DNA of 40,063 bases from Chara braunii (Eukaryota > Streptophyta > Charophyceae > Charales > Characeae): assembly GCA_003427395.1 (NCBI GenBank), contig BFEA01000532.1, positions 308,524 to 348,586 on the forward strand. Reading direction: 5' to 3'. The notes beneath the pieces are model-generated. The model ran no database searches. It was not told the DNA's origin and was given only the letters and a program-made list of their open reading frames with translations. Below are positions 28,262 to 35,630 of this stretch, piece after piece. The translations under genes were made by a program, and so were the position numbers. How positions within the stretch are numbered: the stretch's first letter is position 1; each line of letters starts with the position of its first letter.

Positions 28262-28479
28262 GAATTTTCTCCGGAACAGCCGCCTCTCCTATTCCACAGA
28301 GATGAGTAGATCCAAAATCAAAGCAGAATTTTCTCCGGAACAGCCGCCTCTCCTATTCCACAGAGATGAGTAGATCCAAAATCAAAGCAGCTTTAGTCCC
28401 ATTGCAGACATTGTCAACGAAAATCAATGAAACAGTTCCAGTGTGTGAGTGTGTGTGTGTGTGCATCAATGAAACAGTT

Positions 28480-28538
<59 letters not shown>

Positions 28539-28640
28539 CAATGAAACAGTTCTAGTGTGTGTGTGTGTGTGTGTGTGTGCGTCAATGAAACAGTTCTAGT
28601 GCGTGAGTGTGTGTGTTTGCCTGCTGCGCAGAGGACTGAG
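28095..28640. repeat. (CT)n/(GT)n block with exact 65-bp duplication
   Basis: (CT)n 28095-28171 with an N at its start, and (GT)n 28204-28260. Then an exact 65-bp direct duplication (GAATTTTCTCCGGAACAGCC... at 28262 and 28327), and three (GT)n tracts each preceded by CAATGAAACAGTTC[C/T]AGTG. Long frames here are dinucleotide artefacts. Confidence 0.9.
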
Positions 28641-28714
28641 TATTTGTCAGCAACCGTTACATTACCTTCGGTTTGCTTGTGTGGGATCAATATGTTGAGT
28701 GTGTGCATGTGGCA

Positions 28715-28747
<33 letters not shown>

Positions 28748-29103
28748 CGCATGCATGTGTGCTGATCGGCATGATGTGCGTTGTGTATCGATTCCACAAA
28801 ACAGGGCGCAACTGTGATAGACTTTGATTGGATCTCTCGACTCGTGAGAATGAATATGTGTATGCGTGTACTCGTGAGTATTATTGAAGTGCTTGACCAT
28901 CTTTTCCTCTCGATGTCTCATGACAAGAAGATATGTCCACAAAACAGTCAGTCGGTGTGGATGGGATGTAGTGTACATATGTGCAACGGAGCCATTTATG
29001 TTGACGTATCAATATATTTACAGGCAAGAAGATATATTCAATGATTCATTATTTTGAATTTACCTTTCTTTATAGCTTTTTTTTTTTTTTTTTTTTTTTT
29101 GCT
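28641..29103. other. No gene seen; G31 run
   Basis: A 31-base G run at 28717-28747 (could form a quadruplex) and a T24 run at 29077-29100 just before the Mutator-like element. TATAGCTTTT also occurs at 29071. Confidence 0.5.
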
Positions 29104-29500
29104 TATAGCTTTGGGAAAATTTGTCTGGCGCCCCTGTATTTTCCATTTATTTGTGTCGCGCCACCCTGCCGTGCCCCTGGGCCTGAAAATCTTTCTGGCA
29201 GGCCCCCGTCGGTAGTGGCGCAACTTTCCATGACGCCCTCCCTCAACCAGCGGTCCCATTCCATTTGGCTATGTGCCATATGCCCTCGTAAGAAGCACCC
29301 GTCTTCCTGTGATGCCCCTGCAGCAGTCTGGCGATGGAAATTTGAATTCAATTTCGAACAGCGTTCGTGTCGACGCGCCGCCGCCGTTTTTCTTGACGCG
29401 CTCGTGAAGGCCAACCTCCTGTCGTCTTCATTTTCGCTGTCTGTCTACCATCGCAAGGTGAGTGTCCCCCCCCCCTTTTCGTTTCCGCTCGTCGTCAACG

Positions 29501-29564
<64 letters not shown>

Positions 29565-30023
29565 GGCAGACGACACTTGAATGTGTCACGGTGTGTGTGT
29601 GAGAGTTGAGGAGATTGGCGGGGTGGAAACATGGGAACACTCGCAAGCAAGGGCATGGCAGAAACATGGGGACACTCACAAATTTCTGTCATGCCCCGGT
29701 AGCTCTCCCAGGCCGGGTGGAAATTCCCCTGAGTGCCTCCAACGGCGACAGGGACACAGAGAAAAGATCGATGGAACCGGTAGGGGCATATCGGAAATTT
29801 TCCCAATGGCTATCCGGTAGGGGCATGACACAAATTCGCTGTGGGTACCGGTAGGGGCACTACGAAAACATGTGAGGCCCAAACGACGCCACTGCACGCC
29901 AGGGGGTTATGAAACATTTCACTACTGGTCAGAGGGGCGCGGCAGGGTATTCGTATGTCAGAGGGGCGCGACGCAAATAAATGGAAAATACAGGGGCGCC
30001 AGACAAATTTTCCCTATAGCTTT
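29104..30023. mobile_element. Non-autonomous Mutator-like element (MULE) with 9-bp target duplication
   Basis: The element spans 29113-30014 (902 bp). Its left end begins GGGAAAATTTGTCTGGCGCC. The right end is the inverted copy over 50 bp with a single difference (29113-29162 against 29965-30014), and similarity resumes inward after a small indel (ACCCTGCCG[T/C]GCCCCT). The sequence TATAGCTTT immediately flanks both ends (29104-29112 and 30015-30023). Long inverted ends with an exact 9-bp duplication are diagnostic of the Mutator superfamily. No transposase frame is present. The interior includes an exon-like frame (29230-29457), a (GT)n/(GA)n tract and repeated subterminal motifs. Near-identical ends and an intact duplication imply a fairly recent insertion. 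Confidence 0.88.
29230..29457 (+). CDS. Exon-like frame carried inside the MULE (76 codons)
   Basis: ATG at 29230 opens a frame of exactly 76 codons ending at a perfect donor, TCGCAAG|GTGAGT (29458). The peptide (MTPSLNQRSHSIWLCAICPR ... CRRAAAVFLDALVKAN ... SVYHRK) is unlike the TIR and has mixed composition. A candidate acceptor (GCCCCTGCAG) lies within it near 29324. It resembles the first exon of a captured gene in a Pack-MULE. I do not recognise the protein. Expression is unproven. Confidence 0.4.
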
Positions 30024-30198
30024 TTAAGGCCACTATTATTGCAATTCAGTTAGTTGTTGTTCTCGTCGACTCATTTTGTTTTAGGCAATTGCACAGAGAT
30101 ACACAACGGGTGACGATGGAGATGATCAGACGGATTGTGTTTGTATCTCTGTATGTATGTGACTCTGGTTGAGACCTTCACCCACAATTGTGTAAGAA

Positions 30199-30326
30199 GG
30201 GGGATGCACCTGTATGTAATATGTGGTTGAGGGGGATGCACCTGTATGAAATATGTGGTTGAGGGGGATGCACCTGTATGAAATATGTGGTTGAGGGGGA
30301 TGCACGTGTATGGAATTCTGGTTGAA
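30199..30326 (+). repeat. 32-bp minisatellite, four units
   Basis: GGGGGATGCACCTGTATGAA then ATATGTGGTTGA repeats from 30199, 30231, 30263 and 30295; the last unit is diverged. Confidence 0.95.
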
Positions 30327-30389
30327 ATAATTTGCAGCTCCTCGCGTTCTCAGCTAACCTGACTGTGATGCCGATCTGACATTAGGTAT

Positions 30390-30515
30390 ACCAGTCGGTG
30401 TTTTTTTTTTTTTTTTTTTTTTTTTGAATACACAGATCAGATAGTAAACTGATTAGAACAGATACTACACTTGATCTTACTTGGTCGAAAGGCCGAGAAA
30501 GGAATACACCAGTCG
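30390..30515 (-). pseudogene. U2 snRNA retrocopy 3 with poly-A tail
   Basis: Minus strand: 5' end ATTCCTTTCTCGGCCTTTCG, then AAGATCAAGTGTAGTATCTG, TTCTAATCAGTTTACTATCT, ending just before stem IIb, directly followed by ~25 A (T run 30401-30425). ACCAGTCG occurs on both sides (30390-30397 and 30508-30515). The flanks themselves are two copies of a ~60-bp repeat (GCAGCTCCT...TAACCTGACTGT), so part of the duplication may predate the insertion. Confidence 0.85.
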
Positions 30516-30651
30516 TTTTGCAGCTCCTTAACCCTCAGTTAACCTGACTGTAACCCCGGTCGGACATGAGGCATACGTTGCGATACAAGTATAATGTGCA
30601 AGTAAGACTGCAGCCGCGAGGTCTGCAAATGGTTATGACTTATAAGTTTAG

Positions 30652-30768
30652 CTACCGTCTTCCATCCAGCGCTGGATTCGCTCATGTTTTCCACAACACG
30701 GTCTCATTTTGGCTGCACCTGACTGGAAAGATAGCTTGTGTACATTCGTTGTCAGGGTACGTTGTAAG
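30652..30768. mobile_element. MITE-A copy 4, right end decayed
   Basis: Starts CTACCGTCTTCCATCC and contains GGTCTCATTTTGGCTG and TAGCTTGTGTACATTCGTTG with TCAGGGTACGTTGT, matching the inner right half of the copy at 31691. The terminal GGGGGAAG part is lost. Confidence 0.55.
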
Positions 30769-30850
30769 AGATTTTTGGATGAAGCTCGTAATTGTTTTCT
30801 GGATAGAAAGAATCTTTATTTCTAGATGAGATAATATCATAATGGATTGT

Positions 30851-31007
30851 AACTCGTAGAATTTTTTATTTTTATTTTTTTTTTCTTTTAAAATTTGGAC
30901 CATTTCTCCATTTATGCGTGTCATCCTTGCGCAGGGGCCATGCTAATCTTCTTTCTCTGTATCGTTCCAATTTTAACGGATGTCCCAAAGGACAACTCCT
31001 AGAATTT
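30851..31007 (-). pseudogene. U6 snRNA retrocopy 3, full length, tailed, with target duplication
   Basis: Minus strand: GTCCTTTGGGACATCCGTTA, AAATTGGAACGATACAGAGA, an AAGAAG insertion, TTAGCATGGCCCCTGCGCAA, GGATGACACGCATAAATGGA, GAAATGGTCCAAATTTT, then an A-rich tail. Flanked by AACTC[G/C]TAGAATTT at 30851-30864 and 30994-31007 (13 of 14 identical). No upstream TATA box at snRNA spacing. Clear retrotransposition product. Confidence 0.92.
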
Positions 31008-31060
31008 ATTATTATTATTATTATTATTATTTTATTTTTATTTTTATTTTTACTCCTAGA
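31008..31060 (-). repeat. (TTA)n/T-rich tract ending in a third copy of the target sequence
   Basis: After the U6 flank the sequence is (ATT)n and TTTTTA units, then TACTCCTAGAATATTTT at about 31050. The target string ACTCCTAGAAT thus appears a third time, as if a tail-only insertion used the same site. Confidence 0.45.
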
Positions 31061-31468
31061 ATATTTTAAGTTTACGTAGAGGGCAATTTGCAAGAAACCA
31101 AAACACGTTTTAGTTTGTCAGTAGGATCCACAGGGCATGCTTGCACCAGCCTGAGGGCTTTTGTTGATGAACCTGACTGCAATTACGACCAGACCTGGAT
31201 GAATCTGGCTTCGATCACGTTCAGAGCTTAGTTGAGGGAGTTCACGTGGAGCTGCTACTTGTTAATAACTACTTGGCACCTTAAAAAAAAAAAACCAACT
31301 TGTTAATAACTAAAAAGTACAATAATAGTAACTACTGGGCACCTTAAAAAAAAAAAAAAAAAAAGGAGGAAGTACTTGGCGTCTCAGCTGTTCGTCACAT
31401 ACATGGACTTAGCAGTCTTAGCTTCTTCTGTGGAACAAGGTCTGAGCCTCTGAGGAACAAGGTAGAGG
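31061..31468. other. No gene seen
   Basis: Two related blocks, CTTGTTAATAACTA[C/A] and ACT[A/T]CT[T/G]GGCACCTT, each run into an A tract (31281, 31346), suggesting two small tailed insertions or a duplication. No coding signal. Confidence 0.35.
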
Positions 31469-31615
31469 AGAGCAGTGCCCTGTTTCAACAGACAGGCATC
31501 ATTGGGAAGAAGATTGGAAGTGAATGTGTGCGGTTTTGTTGTTTTTTTTTGGTTTTTTTTTTTAACAGTGCCCTGTTTCAACAGACAGGCATCATTGGGA
31601 AGAAGATTGAAAGTG

Positions 31616-31660
<45 letters not shown>
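31469..31660 (+). repeat. Duplicated 55-bp block, each followed by a T tract
   Basis: CAGTGCCCTGTTTCAACAGA and AAGAAGATTG[G/A]AAGTGAAT occur at about 31471 and 31567. The second copy is followed by a T42 run (31618-31660). CCTTGTTCC/GGAACAAGG palindromic bits precede the first. Confidence 0.75.
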
Positions 31661-31662
<2 letters not shown>

Positions 31663-31690
31663 AAAGTGACCTTGGTTGAGGGGTGGCACA

Positions 31691-31803
31691 CTACCTTCTT
31701 CGCCCAACACGTTGTACCCTCATTATGGCTAATGTACCTGACACGAAATGTAGCTTGTATGCATTCATTGTCGGGGTGCGTAATGCTCGGCGGAAGACGG
31801 TAG
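31691..31803. mobile_element. MITE-A copy 5
   Basis: A 113-bp element, left CTACCTTCTTCGCCCAACAC, right AATGCTCGGCGGAAGACGGT and AG. Inner halves (GTACCCTCATTATGGCT and TAGCTTGTATGCATTCATTG) match copies 2 and 4. Confidence 0.7.
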
Positions 31804-32043
31804 AGAGGTGATTGTGTTGCTTTCCGTCAAACATGGGCGCATGTTCAGGAGTCACAGGTTCAATGGCTGGTCGCCCTTTGGTGAGTGCATGCGCCATTTA
31901 TGTTCATCAATAATCAATATTCAGTATGTTCCCAGGCGGGCCCGCCCGGGTCACCCTATTTTCCCAGGCGGCCTGGCCATGCAAGGACCAGGTAAGGTCC
32001 TAGCCAAAATATCCGAAAACAAACTATGTTATGCAGCAAAATA
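31804..32043. other. No gene seen
   Basis: Unique sequence with CCCAGGCGGGCC...CCCAGGCGGCCT, a short local duplication near 31932 and 31963. Confidence 0.3.
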
Positions 32044-32151
32044 AACTGAAGTCCTTCGGGACATCCATTAAAATTGGAACGATACAGAGAAGATTGCATG
32101 GCCCCTGCGCAAGTAAGGATGACACGCATAAATCCAAAAAAAAAAACTGAA
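32044..32151 (+). pseudogene. U6 snRNA retrocopy 4, 3'-truncated, poly-A tailed
   Basis: GTCCTTCGGGACATCCATTA (from 32051), AAATTGGAACGATACAGAGA, AGATTGCATGGCCCCTGCGC, AAGTAAGGATGACACGCATA, then AATCC and A11. Missing are the U6 3' end and one base in the AGATTAGCATGG block; TA is inserted after GCGCAAG. AACTGAA flanks both sides (32044-32050 and 32145-32151). A young but defective retrocopy. Confidence 0.92.
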
Positions 32152-32307
32152 CAACTTTTGCCTCAGGGTCGCATCGCTTCGAAATTTTTTACCCGATTTA
32201 AATTACAAAATCAAACTTTTTTTTTTTTTTTTTTTTTTTTTTGTTGGTTCGGCAGTGCAAGTGGTCCCAGGCGAGTCTGGTAGCCTAGATGTCGACGCAA
32301 TATGTGC
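32152..32307. other. Linker with T22 run
   Basis: Short unique segment with a T run at 32217-32242. No feature. Confidence 0.3.
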
Positions 32308-32347
32308 TGACGGACATCCGTTAGAATTGAAACTGTAGAGAAGATTA
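32308..32347 (+). pseudogene. U6 snRNA 5' fragment (copy 5)
   Basis: GGACATCCGTTAGAATTGAA then ACTGTAGAGAAGATTA corresponds to U6 from the 5' stem through the ACAGAGA region with several substitutions, then stops at a MITE-like repeat. Confidence 0.65.
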
Positions 32348-32351
32348 CTGT

Positions 32352-32580
32352 GGGTGGGACGAGTCCCACTTATGCGGATTCTTCATTTCTGGAACGTTGA
32401 TCTTTGGAATCTTGAGGATGTGGTTAAGTGGGACTTGGCCCTGTGGGTGGGATGAGTCCCACTTACGACGGACAAGTCCCACATAAGCCGATTCTTCATT
32501 TCTGAGCGTTGATCTTTGGAATCTACGATCAGAACGGTCAGAAATTGAGGATTCGGTTGAGTGGGACTCGGCCCCGTGTC
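32352..32580. mobile_element. MITE-D, two adjacent copies (ends AGTCCCACTTA)
   Basis: Copy 1 (about 32354-32443) runs from GGGACGAGTCCCACTTATGC to TGGTTAAGTGGGACTTGGCC; copy 2 (about 32470-32577) from GGACAAGTCCCACATAAGCC to GGTTGAGTGGGACTCGGCCC. In each, the ends are inverted copies of about 17 bp. They share GGATTCTTCATTTCTG-type and GTTGATCTTTGGAATC interiors. Copy 2 carries ~20 extra bases with a small internal palindrome. Superfamily unknown. Confidence 0.6.
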
Positions 32581-32682
32581 CCCTGTTCAAGAAACAACGT
32601 GAAATGGTCCAAAAAACTGGGAGGAAAAAAAGGAAAAGAAAAGAAAAGAAACAGAAAAAAAAATGGAAATGAATACGTGCAC

Positions 32683-32747
32683 TACCTTTATCGGCCTTTT
32701 GGCGAAGATCATGTGTAGTATCTGATCTCTGGGGCATGGTCCCACTA
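32683..32747 (+). pseudogene. U2 snRNA retrocopy 4 with internal deletion
   Basis: TACCTTTATCGGCCTTTTGG, CGAAGATCATGTGTAGTATC, then TGATCTCTGGGGCATGGTCCC. Compared with U2 this joins the first TATCTG to the second, removing about 21 nt that include the stem IIa region. Substitutions elsewhere confirm a dead copy. Confidence 0.75.
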
Positions 32748-32837
32748 GCAAGGGGATAAGATAGAAAAGAGTTTGTTTGGCAGTTGAGTGATGCAAATCC
32801 TGCCGTGCAGTACTCGTGATCCCATGGTCAGTATTTT

Positions 32838-33235
32838 TACGTTTGTTTTTTTTTTGTCTTTTTTTTCTTTGGGAAAAAGGTAAGGATTGTTTTTTTTTTG
32901 TCTTTTTTTTCTTTGGGAAAAAGGTAAGGAATCCATTATCATGAAACATGAGGCCGTATTTTTACTATTTTACATGTATTACCCCAAAAAAGTAAGGAGA
33001 TCTTTGTTCCTTTGCCCGTGCAAAGGAAGCTTCCCGCCAAAATCCTTTCCGTCCGTTGGGGGTATGGCCAATCCCAAACCCAAAAAAGTAAGGAGATCTT
33101 TGTTCCCCCCCTCCTCTCCTTAACACTCACTGGGCATGCCCGTCCAAAGGAAGCTTCTTGCCAAAATCCTGTCAATTTTTTGTTTTTATCCTTTCAATCC
33201 GTTGGGGGTATTGCCAAAATCCCAAAAGAGGGTGG
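32838..33235 (+). repeat. 45-bp and ~100-bp tandem duplications
   Basis: TTTTTTGTCTTTTTTTTCTT plus TGGGAAAAAGGTAAGGA is duplicated at about 32845 and 32890. CCCAAAAAAGTAAGGAGATC, AAAGGAAGCTTC[C/T][C/T]GCCAAA and CCGTTGGGGGTAT then recur twice (from about 32982 and 33078). Confidence 0.8.
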
Positions 33236-33340
33236 GATAGGCCGTAGGTCCACTGGATAGAATTTTTTTAGTATTTTGCTTTTGCTTGCTGTTGTGCAAT
33301 TGTCTCATTGAGTGGGTGGAGCCCTCGTTCAATTAGGGAG

Positions 33341-33357
33341 TATATATATATATATCG

Positions 33358-33396
<39 letters not shown>

Positions 33397-33397
33397 N

Positions 33398-33490
<93 letters not shown>
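33341..33490. repeat. (TA)n followed by (GA)n
   Basis: (TA)n from 33341 to 33436 interrupted by CGTCA and by one N at 33397, then (GA)n to 33489. Confidence 0.95.
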
Positions 33491-33491
<1 letters not shown>

Positions 33492-33670
33492 CGTCATGAT
33501 CACTGCTCACAGAAGCCGAGTTTACTCCACAAAAATGTGGCAGTTACTTTGCTCACTGTTGATGCAACGACCACCATCAGATAATGTGTGATCTGATGGC
33601 TGGGAAGCACTCTGCCATGATTTCCGGTGGGATGATTCTCTTTCTTTCTTCTTCTTTTTTTTTTGGGGTA

Positions 33671-33842
33671 ACTTCGGCGCAGTCACGAAAACAGTTTGTA
33701 ATTGCACTTCAGGCAATCCTGCGAATACAACACACCCCCACGCGACCCCACCGGACCGGAAACGTAGGTCATATACATTCAGCATTACCGGCCCTTTTGC
33801 CTCAAGTGCAATTACAAACTCAAACCCTGACTGCGCCGTAGT
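33671..33842. mobile_element. Inverted-repeat element with ~45-bp ends
   Basis: Left end ACTTCGGCGCAGTCACGAAA then GTTTGTAATTGCACTTCAGG (33671-33715). Right end is the inverted form (GCCTCAAGTGCAATTACAAA then CTGACTGCGCCGTAGT, 33797-33842). The 80-bp interior is non-coding. A MITE of undetermined superfamily; the minus-strand frame across it is an artefact. Confidence 0.65.
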
Positions 33843-34018
33843 TTTCTCTTTTTTTTTTTTTTGACTTTCTCCTGTTTACTCAGCCCAGAAATTCTCAATG
33901 AACCTGTCAGCCCGTTGACTTCGATTTGAAGATTCGGCTCTTGCTGGGCCCATCAGTGGGACTCTAGACTAAGCTGGTACTTGTCGGTTGCTCCATGATC
34001 TTTTCCTGTCACCGTCCA
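33843..34018. other. Flank of the ribozyme-bearing repeat
   Basis: A T14 run, then unique sequence. Could be the 5' part of the same decayed retroelement, but no matching direct repeat is present in the window. Confidence 0.3.
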
Positions 34019-34067
34019 GTACATATATAAGCAGTCGTCGATTATCACGATACACTTGCACGACGAC
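34019..34067 (+). promoter_or_regulatory. TATA-like box and hairpin upstream of the ribozyme motif
   Basis: TACATATATAAGCAG (34019-34033) resembles a TATA box. It is followed by GTCGTCG (34034-34040) and its complement CGACGAC (34061-34067), a 7-bp stem. Position just ahead of the ribozyme fits a retroelement promoter or leader; inference only. Confidence 0.35.
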
Positions 34068-34068
34068 A

Positions 34069-34116
34069 GACCCCTGATGATGGTTGGTTGGCGGCCCAAC
34101 CAAAACTAGTCGGGTC
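34069..34116 (+). ncRNA. Hammerhead-ribozyme-like motif, minimal type I, probably inactive
   Basis: Order of parts: stem I strand GACCC (34069-34073); core CTGATGA (34074-34080); stem II GGTTGG (34082-34087) paired with CCAACC (34096-34101); AAAA (34102-34105) in place of the conserved GAAA; a palindromic CTAG (34106-34109) as minimal stem-loop III; TC with predicted cleavage after C34111; stem I strand GGGTC (34112-34116), fully complementary to GACCC. Type I hammerheads with a tiny stem III are known in retrozymes and Penelope-like elements. The change at the essential G12 position and an unpaired T34081 suggest this copy has lost activity. Confidence 0.68.
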
Positions 34117-34225
34117 CTACCACCACGCTTCATTGATGTATCTTACGATTATTCGCCGCGTTCGGGCTTTTTTTTTTTTTTTTTTTTTTTCGGGCTTTTT
34201 GTCATATCTGCGTATTATGCTTTCC

Positions 34226-34227
<2 letters not shown>
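34117..34227. other. Downstream segment with duplicated GTTCGGGCTTTTT around T22
   Basis: TTCGGGCTTTTT occurs at 34164 and TTCGGGCTTTTT again at 34189, separated by the T run, as if a poly-T/A tail inserted with a target duplication. Confidence 0.4.

Positions 34228-34277
<50 letters not shown>
34228..34277 (+). repeat. (CT)n microsatellite
   Basis: About 23 CT units; frames containing it are artefacts. Confidence 0.95.
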
Positions 34278-34280
<3 letters not shown>

Positions 34281-34946
34281 AGACTGGTTTGGTCTTGGTC
34301 TTCTTCATTTCACTTGTCCCGTTTGATTGTTGACGTCGCTATTTTGGATGAATGATCTAATGAAGTTGTTGTGTTTTCACATCTACTTCACATCTACAAG
34401 TACTGGTGGCTTAAAGGTTTTTTTAACTTCAATCATTCAGTTAATCTCTTTTTTCCATTCCTGATTCATCTGCATTCTCGAATTGAATTTTTAACTGACG
34501 TTTGCATTTCCAAATGAGCTAGGTGCGCTGGTCAGTTTCTAGTATTTTCTAGTGTTTTTTTTAATTGTTTATGCACCCACTTTCTCTTTTCCCTCTTTTC
34601 TACAGCCACTCTCAATTTTCCCTCTTCTCCACACACCATTGGAGGGTTTGCTAGGAGAAGAATGCTGGGAATCTCACTAGCGATGAGAAGGGACGTGGAT
34701 TTTTCTTTTGTGGAGACGCGGGCAGAATTAACAATTTAACAGCATAAGAGTCAAAAGCATTCGAAGTTTCTTGTTCAGGCGGTTCTAAATCCAATCCTAT
34801 TTTCTGTTGGGACTTTGACTGTGGTCTGTAATGAAGAGAACGCAGCAAGCGTAATGCCGATCAGGCAATGTGAAAGGAAGGCAAAAGAGAAATAGAAGGG
34901 TGAAAGGATAAAAGTTGATGTATACAAGCTACGTCTCCGACCGAAA

Positions 34947-35001
<55 letters not shown>

Positions 35002-35183
35002 GAAAAGAAAAGAAGGGTGAAAGGAATAGAGGACAGGAGAGAGAAGGATACTGAAAGAGGAGAAAGTGAGATGGTGACCTCTCCTAGCTGAGCGACTGGG
35101 TTGGGAAAAAAAAAAAGATGGTGATGGAGAGAGAACACACACACAAAAAAAAAAAAAAAAGCCATAGAAAACAACGATGCTTC
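34278..35183. other. No gene seen; A-rich tracts
   Basis: 34278-34940 is AT-rich unique sequence; AAGTACTGGTGGCTTAA at about 34399 is a lone MITE-B end remnant. 34944-35010 is poly-A broken into (GAAAA)n; a further A17 run ends near 35160. Confidence 0.4.
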
Positions 35184-35503
35184 GATTTCGTCAAAACGGA
35201 CATTTTTATATTTTGTCAACGAAATTAAAAATCCATTTGTTGGCCAAAAAGTCATGAAATAGGAGGTATGGCGTTCCAAAACTGGCCGCACCCCTTTACG
35301 TATCTGGACTTAGCTAAGTCTACATACATCCAGGCCGGAAAATGCCGGACCCCTTGGATGTATGATGACCTGCTCTTAAATCCATACATGTCCAGGGAGT
35401 AGGGCGTTTTCAGAACGCCGGATCCCCTATTTCATGATTCTTTTGCCATAAAACTGATTTTGGATTTTGTTCAAAAAATATAAAATGTCCATTTTGACGA
35501 AAC
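35184..35503. mobile_element. Foldback element F1
   Basis: Left arm 35184-35275 and right arm 35412-35503 are imperfect inverted copies (GTCAAAACGGACATTTTTAT against ATAAAATGTCCATTTTGACG; TCATGAAATAGG against CCTATTTCATGA). The ~135-bp centre has TGGACTTAGCTAAGTCTA, GGCCGGAAAATGCCGG, and TACATCC/GGATGTA, which fold further. Confidence 0.75.
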
Positions 35504-35630
35504 CGCTGTTAGAAGGTATACGCGAGCAAAAAAGTGGCACGCAAATTAGATATAAGCATGGTAGTTACGCCGACCGTTAGCGGCCCCGGATATAAGAGTG
35601 AAAAACTGTGAGCGCCAGTCGGCGGTTTCT
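35504..35630. other. Spacer between the two foldbacks
   Basis: Contains GTATACGCGAGCAAAAAAGT with GGCA (35517-35539). A similar string, GTATACAGAAAATAACAGTG with GCA, follows the second foldback (35882-35904), so the spacer and the far flank may be a diverged direct repeat. Confidence 0.45.

Noticed and set aside
28004-28978. Long frames of Cys-Val or Thr-His and Ser-Leu repeats
   Set aside because: Direct translation of (GT)n and (CT)n microsatellites.
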